From NCBI RefSeq assembly GCF_001050345.1, contig NZ_LFMW01000022.1:1-46914 (forward strand): DNA of 46,914 nt. The letters run 5' to 3'. Every line of letters begins with the position of its first letter. Position 1 is the stretch's first letter. Below are positions 41,536-46,914 of the stretch, in pieces. The stretch comes from Pseudomonas fildesensis. GTDB taxonomy: Bacteria; Pseudomonadota; Gammaproteobacteria; Pseudomonadales; Pseudomonadaceae. The position numbers were made by a program, and so were the translations under genes. The notes under the pieces are model-generated. The model saw only the letters and a list, made by a program, of their open reading frames with translations. It ran no database searches and was not told the DNA's origin.

Positions 41536-43536
41536 ATGCAAAACACGCTCACCCCGCTGGTCAGTACCCGCCTACACAAACGCGACGGCAGCCTAGTCTC
41601 CTTCAACGCCGAAAAAATCCACCAAGCGTTGATCGCCGCCGGCACCGCAACCGGCGAGTACCAAGAGGCCGAAGTCGACCTGTTACTGGGCGCCGTCCTG
41701 GCCCGACTTAGGGGCATCGAACAGTTGGACGTCGAGCAAATCCAGGACAGCGTCGAGCGCGTGCTGATGGACGCCGGCTACTTCCTGTCCATGCGCGCCT
41801 ACATCGTCTACCGCGAACAACACGGCCGCCTGCGTCGCGACCGCAAGACCCTGGTGGAAGTCGCCACCTCCATGAACGAATACCTCGACCGCGAAGACTG
41901 GCGCGTGCAGGCCAACGCCAACCAGGGCTACTCCCTGGGCGGGCTGGTGCTCAACGTGTCAGGCAAGGTCACCGCCAACTACTGGCTCGACGAGGTCTAC
42001 AGCCAGCAGATCGGCCGCGCACACCGTGAGGCGGATTTGCATATCCACGACCTGGACATGCTCGCCGGCTATTGCGCCGGCTGGTCGCTGCGCTCGTTGC
42101 TGCACGAAGGCCTCAATGGCGTGCCCGGCCGCGTTGAGGCGGGGCCGCCCAAGCACTTGAGCAGTGCGCTGGGGCAGATGGTCAACTTCCTTGGCACCCT
42201 GCAAAACGAATGGGCCGGCGCCCAGGCGTTCAGTTCGTTCGATACCTACCTCGCGCCCTATGTGCGCAAGGACCAACTGAGTTACCCCGAAGTGCGCCAG
42301 GCGGTGCAGGAGTTCATCTACAACCTCAATGTGCCGTCGCGCTGGGGCACCCAGACGCCGTTTACCAACCTGACGTTCGACTGGGTATGCCCGGAAGACT
42401 TGCGCGAGCAGGTCCCGGTGATCGGCGGTGAAGAAATGCCGTTTGCCTACGGCGACCTGCAAACCGAAATGGAGCTGATCAACCGCGCCTACATCGAAGT
42501 GATGCAGGCCGGGGATGCCAAGGGCCGGGTGTTCACCTTCCCGATTCCCACCTACAACATCACCCACGATTTCCCCTGGGACAGCGAGAACGCCGACCGG
42601 CTGTTCGAGATGACCGCACGCTACGGCTTGCCGTATTTCCAGAACTTCCTCAATTCCGATATGCAACCCAACCAGGTGCGTTCGATGTGCTGCCGCCTGC
42701 AACTGGACGTGCGCGAATTGCTCAAACGTGGTGGTGGCCTGTTCGGTTCGGCGGAGCAGACCGGCTCCCTGGGGGTGGTGACGATCAACTGCGCGCGCCT
42801 GGGCTATCTGTTCAAGGGCGACACCAGCGGTTTGCTTCAGCGCCTGGACAGCTTGATGGAAATGGCCATGGAAAGCCTGGAGGTCAAGCGCAAGGTGATC
42901 CAGCACCATATGGACGCCGGGTTGTACCCGTACACCAAGCGCTACCTGGGCACTTTGCGCAATCACTTCTCCACCATCGGCCTCAACGGCATGCACGAGA
43001 TGCTGCGCAATTTCACTGCGGACGAGCAGGGCACGCACACCGAAGAGGGCCGCGCGTTCGCCCTGCGGCTGCTCGACCATGTGCGCGCCACGTTGCTGCG
43101 TTTCCAGGAGGAAACCGGCCACCTCTACAACCTCGAAGCCACGCCGGCGGAGGGCACCACTTACCGCTTCGCCAAGGAAGACCGCAAGCGCTACCCCGAC
43201 ATCCTGCAAGCCGGCAGCGTGGACGCACCGTACTACACCAACTCGTCGCAGTTGCCGGTGGGCTTTACCGAAGACCCCTTCGAAGCCCTGGAACTGCAAG
43301 ACGAACTGCAATGCAAATACACCGGCGGCACCGTGCTGCACCTGTACATGGCCGAGCAGATTTCCTCGGCCCAGGCCTGCAAGCAACTGGTGCGCAAAGC
43401 CTTGGGGCGTTTCCGCCTGCCGTACCTGACGATCACCCCGACATTCTCGATCTGCCCGGTGCACGGCTACCTCGCCGGCGAGCATGAGTTTTGTCCCAAG
43501 TGCGATGAAATCCTCGCACTCGCTGCCCATCGTTGA
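41536..43536 (+). CDS. nrdD: Class III (anaerobic) ribonucleotide reductase, catalytic chain lacking the glycyl-radical end
   Basis: The 666-residue protein reduces ribonucleotides without oxygen. The N-terminal ATP-cone (STRLHKRDGSLVSFNAEKIH to about residue 95) is followed by the catalytic barrel (DLHIHDLDMLAGYCAGWSLR; NQVRSMCCRLQLDV). It ends with a metal-site-like tail, Cys640, His643, Cys653 and Cys656 (CPVHGYLAGEHEFCPKC), and stops at HR. One-piece enzymes continue here into an R-V-x-G-Y glycyl-radical segment. That segment is absent from this chain and is encoded by the next reading frame. GGAG 8-11 bases before the ATG supports the start. A GTG six codons earlier is less likely. An Anr/Dnr box lies ~90 bases upstream. 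Confidence 0.94.
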   Translation: MQNTLTPLVSTRLHKRDGSLVSFNAEKIHQALIAAGTATGEYQEAEVDLLLGAVLARLRGIEQLDVEQIQDSVERVLMDAGYFLSMRAYIVYREQHGRLRRDRKTLVEVATSMNEYLDREDWRVQANANQGYSLGGLVLNVSGKVTANYWLDEVYSQQIGRAHREADLHIHDLDMLAGYCAGWSLRSLLHEGLNGVPGRVEAGPPKHLSSALGQMVNFLGTLQNEWAGAQAFSSFDTYLAPYVRKDQLSYPEVRQAVQEFIYNLNVPSRWGTQTPFTNLTFDWVCPEDLREQVPVIGGEEMPFAYGDLQTEMELINRAYIEVMQAGDAKGRVFTFPIPTYNITHDFPWDSENADRLFEMTARYGLPYFQNFLNSDMQPNQVRSMCCRLQLDVRELLKRGGGLFGSAEQTGSLGVVTINCARLGYLFKGDTSGLLQRLDSLMEMAMESLEVKRKVIQHHMDAGLYPYTKRYLGTLRNHFSTIGLNGMHEMLRNFTADEQGTHTEEGRAFALRLLDHVRATLLRFQEETGHLYNLEATPAEGTTYRFAKEDRKRYPDILQAGSVDAPYYTNSSQLPVGFTEDPFEALELQDELQCKYTGGTVLHLYMAEQISSAQACKQLVRKALGRFRLPYLTITPTFSICPVHGYLAGEHEFCPKCDEILALAAHR

Positions 43537-43554
43537 TTCGATTTTCCAACCCGC

Positions 43555-43560
43555 AAGGAG
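43555..43560 (+). promoter_or_regulatory. Strong ribosome-binding site for the separate glycyl-radical ORF
   Basis: AAGGAG lies 7 bases before the ATG at 43568, 18 bases after the nrdD stop. It shows that the small frame has its own translation start and does not depend on a fusion to nrdD. Confidence 0.85.
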
Positions 43561-43567
43561 ATTCACC

Positions 43568-43723
43568 ATGCAAGCATCCCAGCCACAACGTCAGCGCTGC
43601 GAAGTCTGGACCCGGGTGATGGGTTACCACCGGCCGGTGTCGGCGTTCAACCCCGGCAAACAGTCCGAGCACAAGGAGCGTGTGCACTTTACTGAATCGG
43701 CCGCCGTGGCCGGGCGTCAATGA
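43568..43723 (+). CDS. Separate glycyl-radical subunit of the anaerobic ribonucleotide reductase
   Basis: This 51-residue protein contains the class III glycyl-radical signature RCEVWTRVMGYHRPVSAFNP, then GKQSEHKERVHF. In E. coli NrdD the corresponding end reads RRVCGYLGSPDARPFNAGKQ, so Gly19 should be the radical site. The frame is +1 to nrdD, so stop readthrough cannot join them. It has a perfect AAGGAG, and its stop overlaps the nrdG start (ATGA), placing it between catalytic chain and activase with coupled translation. Chain lengths add to 717, near the one-piece E. coli enzyme (712). The role as a radical subunit activated by NrdG is inferred from motif and position. A sequencing frameshift is less likely because a full start signal exists. 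Confidence 0.85.
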   Translation: MQASQPQRQRCEVWTRVMGYHRPVSAFNPGKQSEHKERVHFTESAAVAGRQ

Positions 43724-44415
43724 GTCGAGCACTTCGGGTCGGGGGCCTCGTGCCCCTGACCACCCTCGACTACCCCGGCATGCTCGCCTGCGTGCTGTTC
43801 TGCCAGGGCTGCGCCTGGCGCTGTCGTTACTGCCACAACCCGGACCTGATCCCGCCGCGTGGTAGCGCGGAGATTGATTGGCGCCGGGTCCTGCTGTTTT
43901 TGCAGCGGCGCCAGGACCTGTTGGACGCCGTGGTGTTCAGCGGCGGTGAGCCGACCTTGCAGGAAGGTTTGCCGGCGGCGATGGATGAAGTACGGGCGAT
44001 GGGGTTTCGCGTCGGCCTGCACAGCGCCGGGATCAAACCCGCAGGCTTTGCCAACGCGCTGCGCCATGCCGATTGGGTGGGGTTCGACGTGAAGGCCCTG
44101 GCCGAGGATTACCACTTGATCACCCAGGTCAGGGGCAGCGGCGCCGCCAACTGGCGCAGCCTGGAGACCTTGCTCGCCAGTGGTGTGGATTACGAATGCC
44201 GCACCACGGTGCATTGGCATTTGATCGACCCCGCCCGACTGCTGCTGCTGGCCCAGCGTTTGCAAGCAACTGGAGTCAAGCGCTTCGCCGTGCAGATGGT
44301 GCGCACGGCCTCCATGCTCGACCCACAACTCCCCGACGTTTCGGCACAGGCTTTGCTGCCCGAGTTATGGAACCGCCTGCGGGAGTTGTTCCCCGCGTTT
44401 GTATTGCGAGGGTGA
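43720..44415 (+). CDS. nrdG: Anaerobic ribonucleotide reductase activase (radical SAM)
   Basis: The 231-residue radical SAM enzyme should generate the glycyl radical on the reductase using SAM and a 4Fe-4S cluster. The cluster motif is CQGCAWRCRYCHNP (about residues 28-41), with GGEPTLQ for SAM binding. It resembles the longer NrdG2-type activases rather than the ~154-residue E. coli NrdG. Here it must act on a glycine in a separate 51-residue peptide. The ATG overlaps the stop of that small gene. Confidence 0.92.
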   Translation: MSRALRVGGLVPLTTLDYPGMLACVLFCQGCAWRCRYCHNPDLIPPRGSAEIDWRRVLLFLQRRQDLLDAVVFSGGEPTLQEGLPAAMDEVRAMGFRVGLHSAGIKPAGFANALRHADWVGFDVKALAEDYHLITQVRGSGAANWRSLETLLASGVDYECRTTVHWHLIDPARLLLLAQRLQATGVKRFAVQMVRTASMLDPQLPDVSAQALLPELWNRLRELFPAFVLRG

Positions 44416-44445
44416 TGTCCGCCCTCCACGGAATTTTTATAGATG

Positions 44446-44462
44446 CTGCCCATGTTGGGCAG
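44446..44462. other. Short hairpin between nrdG and the chemoreceptor gene
   Basis: CTGCCCA-TGT-TGGGCAG is a perfect 7-bp stem with a 3-base loop, followed only by GCTTTC. It could weakly terminate or attenuate nrdG transcription. No clear promoter for the next gene is visible in the 69-base gap. Confidence 0.3.
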
Positions 44463-44484
44463 GCTTTCATCAGGGAATATCAGA

Positions 44485-46104
44485 ATGAAGCAGTTAACCA
44501 CGGCACAACGCATTGTCATCGGTTTCGCGATTGCGCCGTTGGCCCTGGTCGGCTTGGTGTTTTACGCCTTGCACAACCTGGCAACCCTTAAGCAACAATC
44601 CGAGCAGATCGTGCAACAGGACTGGCCGAAAATCGCGCCGATCATGGTAATCGCCACCGGCGTACGCGATAACGGGCGCAACACCCGGGACCTGCTGGTC
44701 GAGCAGGACAACCAACAGGCCCAGGAAGCCATCGGCACCACGCGTCAGCGCATCACTCAGGCGTTTGCGACCCTGGAGCCGCTGTTCGACACCGCCGAGG
44801 GCAAGGCCGCGTATGCCACCTTGAAAACCCATCGTGAAGCCTATGTCGCCGCCTTTACCCAGGTGCAGGCATTGATCAAGCAGGGCGCCCGCGAGCAGGG
44901 CCTGGCCCAGCTCAAGCAACAAGTGGTGCCGGCCGAGCTTGAGGTGTTCAAGAGCCTGGATGCGTTGATGGCCATGCAAGGGCGGCTGTTTACCGAGCGC
45001 CAACAGGCTGCACAAATGCTTTACGACGACGCGCGCCGCACGATGATCGGGCTGTTCCTGCTGTGCATGGTCCTGGTAGTGGCGGCGGCGGTGATCGTCA
45101 CGCGCAGCGTCACCCGGCCATTGGGCGGCGAGCCGGATGAAGTGGCGCGAGTGCTCAGCCATATCGCCCAGGGCGACCTGACCATCGAGGTACCGCTGGG
45201 CAACAGTGCCGACGGCAGCGTAATGCGCAACCTGCACCAGATGCAGCAAAACCTCAACCAGATGGTCCGACATATCGCTGCGTCGGTGGATGGCGTGGCC
45301 AGCTCGTCGGAAGAGTTAAGCGCGGTCAGCAGCCAGACCAGCAGCAGCCTGCAACTGCAGGGCCAGGAAATCGAACAGGCCGCCACGGCAGTGAACGAAA
45401 TGACCGCTGCGGTGGACGAGGTGGCGCGCAACGCCGTAAGCACTAGCGAAGCCTCGCGCCTCTCGGAGCAGTCGGCCCGGCACGGGCGTGCCCAGGTGCA
45501 GGAAACCGTCGCGTCGATCAACGCCCTGGCCACCGGTGTGGTGGAAACGTCGGAGCGTATCCAGCAACTGGCCGGCCGGGTGCAAGACATCAGCAGTGTG
45601 TTGGAAGTGATCCGCAGCATTGCCGACCAGACCAACTTGCTGGCGTTGAACGCGGCTATCGAAGCAGCCCGTGCCGGCGATGCGGGCCGCGGGTTTGCGG
45701 TGGTGGCGGACGAAGTGCGTGCGCTGGCTCATCGCACCCAGTCCTCGACCCAGGAGATCGAGCAGATGATTGGCAATATCCGTCAGGACACTGAGCACGC
45801 GGTGGCGGCCATGCACAGCAGCAGTGAGCGGGTGCAGGCGACCTTGGGCGTGGCGCAGCGGTCGGGGGAGGCGCTGGAGGAGATCACGCGGTCGATTTCG
45901 CAGATCAATGAGCGCAATTTGATGATTGCCAGTGCGACCGAGGAACAGGCGTTGGTGGCGCGGGAGGTGGATCGGAATTTGGTAGGGATTCGGAATTTGT
46001 CGCAGCAGGTGTTGCAGGGGGCGATGCATACGGAGACGGCGGGGCATGATTTGGCGGGGATGGCGGGGGCGCTGCATGGGACGGTGGCGCGGTTTAGGGT
46101 TTAG
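44485..46104 (+). CDS. Methyl-accepting chemotaxis protein
   Basis: The 539-residue transmembrane chemoreceptor has TM1 at about 10-30, a four-helix-bundle-type periplasmic domain to ~185 and TM2 at about 187-207. HAMP runs to ~262, followed by a long coiled-coil signalling domain with the conserved tip DQTNLLALNAAIEAARAGDA. There is no C-terminal NWETF-type tether for CheR. AGGGA 8 bases before the ATG at 44485 supports the start; an upstream ATG at 44443 sits in a hairpin. The ligand cannot be told from sequence. A link to anaerobic or nitrate-driven taxis rests only on its place after nrdG. The last ~250 bases become G/T-rich, and the stop lies in a TTTAGGG repeat. Confidence 0.93.
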   Translation: MKQLTTAQRIVIGFAIAPLALVGLVFYALHNLATLKQQSEQIVQQDWPKIAPIMVIATGVRDNGRNTRDLLVEQDNQQAQEAIGTTRQRITQAFATLEPLFDTAEGKAAYATLKTHREAYVAAFTQVQALIKQGAREQGLAQLKQQVVPAELEVFKSLDALMAMQGRLFTERQQAAQMLYDDARRTMIGLFLLCMVLVVAAAVIVTRSVTRPLGGEPDEVARVLSHIAQGDLTIEVPLGNSADGSVMRNLHQMQQNLNQMVRHIAASVDGVASSSEELSAVSSQTSSSLQLQGQEIEQAATAVNEMTAAVDEVARNAVSTSEASRLSEQSARHGRAQVQETVASINALATGVVETSERIQQLAGRVQDISSVLEVIRSIADQTNLLALNAAIEAARAGDAGRGFAVVADEVRALAHRTQSSTQEIEQMIGNIRQDTEHAVAAMHSSSERVQATLGVAQRSGEALEEITRSISQINERNLMIASATEEQALVAREVDRNLVGIRNLSQQVLQGAMHTETAGHDLAGMAGALHGTVARFRV

Positions 46105-46116
46105 GGTTTAGGGTTT
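46093..46116 (+). repeat. TTTAGGG tandem repeat across the chemoreceptor stop codon
   Basis: Three exact TTTAGGG units (46093-46113) and a partial TTT follow one another. The TAG stop of the chemoreceptor is inside the second unit. The unit matches the plant telomere heptamer by chance. Here it is a short slippage-type repeat at the edge of element C. Confidence 0.85.
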
Positions 46117-46120
46117 TTGA

Positions 46121-46898
46121 GTACATATCCGTTTCTGCGGTAACGGCTGCTTATGGTTCCGCTCTTACAGCGGGTCACTTTTGGAAAGACCCAAAAGTAA
46201 CCAAAAGGTCTTCGCCCCACCACTTGGTGCCTCGCCTAGGCTCGGCATGCCCTCACTCCGGCTTTGGAGCGTGGGCCGCCGCCATGGGCCATCCCTGGCC
46301 CAGGGCGGCTAACCCGGCGTCCTGCCGGGTTGCCCACGCTCCAAAGCCTGCGTTCGGCCAGCGTGGTTTTACGGGGCGCCGAAGATCAAAAGCCAAAGCC
46401 AAAGCCAAAGCACGGCGGCCTTAGAGCCGACCGGTTTTGTGTGTGCCGAACTCGGTTAGAAATGTGGGATGGGGCTTGCTCCCGATGAGGCAGTGTCAGT
46501 TGATACATGTGTTGACTGATCCACTGCCATCGGGAGCAAGCCCCCTCCCACATTTGGATCTCCATGGATCAGATAAACCTCGTCCTGTTTTTGCTCTGGC
46601 TTTTGCTCTTGATTTTGATCTCAGGCGCCCCGTTAAACACGCTGGCCGAACGCAGGCTTGAATCCGTGGGTAACCCGGCAGGACGCCGGGTTAGCCGTCC
46701 TGGGCCGGGGATGGCCCATGACGGCGGCCCACGGATTCAAGCCTGCGTTCGGGCATACCGAGCCTAGGCGAGGTACCGAGTGTTGGGGCAAGAGCCTTTT
46801 GCTTACTTTTGGCTGGGCCGGCATTCCGGCTCTTCCAAAAGTGAGTCGCTGTAAGAGCGAAACCCATATCAGCCCTTACCCAAATAACGGATATGTAC
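46121..46898. repeat. Long nested palindromic element, copy C (longest form)
   Basis: The termini are GTACATATCC and GGATATGTAC. The left half is almost identical to copy A from about 46215 to 46480. The right half has an additional inverted module (CGCAGGCTTGAATCCGTGGG near 46650 facing CCCACGGATTCAAGCCTGCG ending near 46749) that copy A lacks. A triple CCAAAG/CCAAAGC stretch near 46391 is a small internal expansion. The REP doublet is at 46460-46555. Nothing recognisable follows in the last 16 bases of the window. Confidence 0.9.
46460..46555. repeat. REP doublet (REPIN) at the centre of element C
   Basis: The 28-base arms at 46460-46487 and 46528-46555 are inverted copies with one mismatch (GGGATGGGGC against GGGAGGGGGC). 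The spacer differs from that of copy A at only a few bases. Confidence 0.9.
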
Positions 46899-46914
46899 AC
46901 CATCACCCATCACC

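Noticed and set aside
43534..43570. Selenocysteine or stop readthrough joining nrdD to the glycyl-radical segment
   Set aside because: The radical segment is in the +1 frame relative to nrdD, so decoding the TGA in frame cannot reach it.
46093..46116. Telomere-like function for the TTTAGGG repeat
   Set aside because: Only three units, internal to a bacterial chromosome and overlapping a coding end; the match to the plant telomere unit is coincidental.
26102..46898. CRISPR-like array from the repeated palindromes
   Set aside because: Only three copies lie kilobases apart, with no regular spacers and no cas genes. They are REP-type palindromes.

Overview
The window looks like chromosome of a denitrifying fluorescent Pseudomonas (P. 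fluorescens group). The reasons are a pyoverdine locus in the same gene order as P. aeruginosa (terminal NRPS, fpvA, pvdE, pvdF, pvdO, pvdN, pvdM, pvdP), GC-rich coding sequence, REP-type palindromes typical of this group, and the nos, nar and dnr gene sets.

Region 1 (1-15346) is iron acquisition. The tail of one NRPS is translationally coupled to a terminal C-A-T-TE NRPS whose adenylation pocket reads as serine-like. A bidirectional terminator separates it from the receptor gene fpvA. The exporter gene pvdE and formyltransferase gene pvdF are divergent, as are pvdMNO and pvdP. Each of these four transcripts has a perfect TAAAT-N16-CGT box for the sigma factor PvdS.

Region 2 (15380-17218) is a methionine gamma-lyase gene divergent from its Lrp-type regulator, with a 14-bp palindrome between them.

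Region 3 (17241-46104) is an anaerobic-growth block: nosRZDFYL (N2O reductase), dnr (NO-responsive Crp/Fnr regulator), narXL, narK1K2GHJI with a parvulin and moaA, nrdD-nrdG (class III ribonucleotide reductase), and a chemoreceptor. FNR-type Anr/Dnr boxes lie upstream of nosR, narK1 and nrdD. The narX-narK1 gap also carries NarL-like and IHF-like sites. nir and nor genes, needed between nitrite and N2O, are not in the window.

The most striking observation is in the nrdDG operon. The long NrdD chain stops right after its cysteine-rich tail. The glycyl-radical segment (RVMGY) is encoded by a separate 51-codon reading frame with its own strong Shine-Dalgarno, and that frame overlaps the nrdG start. 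The class III reductase therefore appears to be made as a catalytic chain plus a tiny detachable radical subunit.

Three long nested palindromic elements (26102-26769, 40949-41415, 46121-46898), each with a REP doublet at its centre and related GTACATATCC-type ends, separate the anaerobic operons. Another large palindrome (17241-17374) marks the left edge of the anaerobic block. I saw no tRNA, rRNA, CRISPR array, transposase or phage gene.
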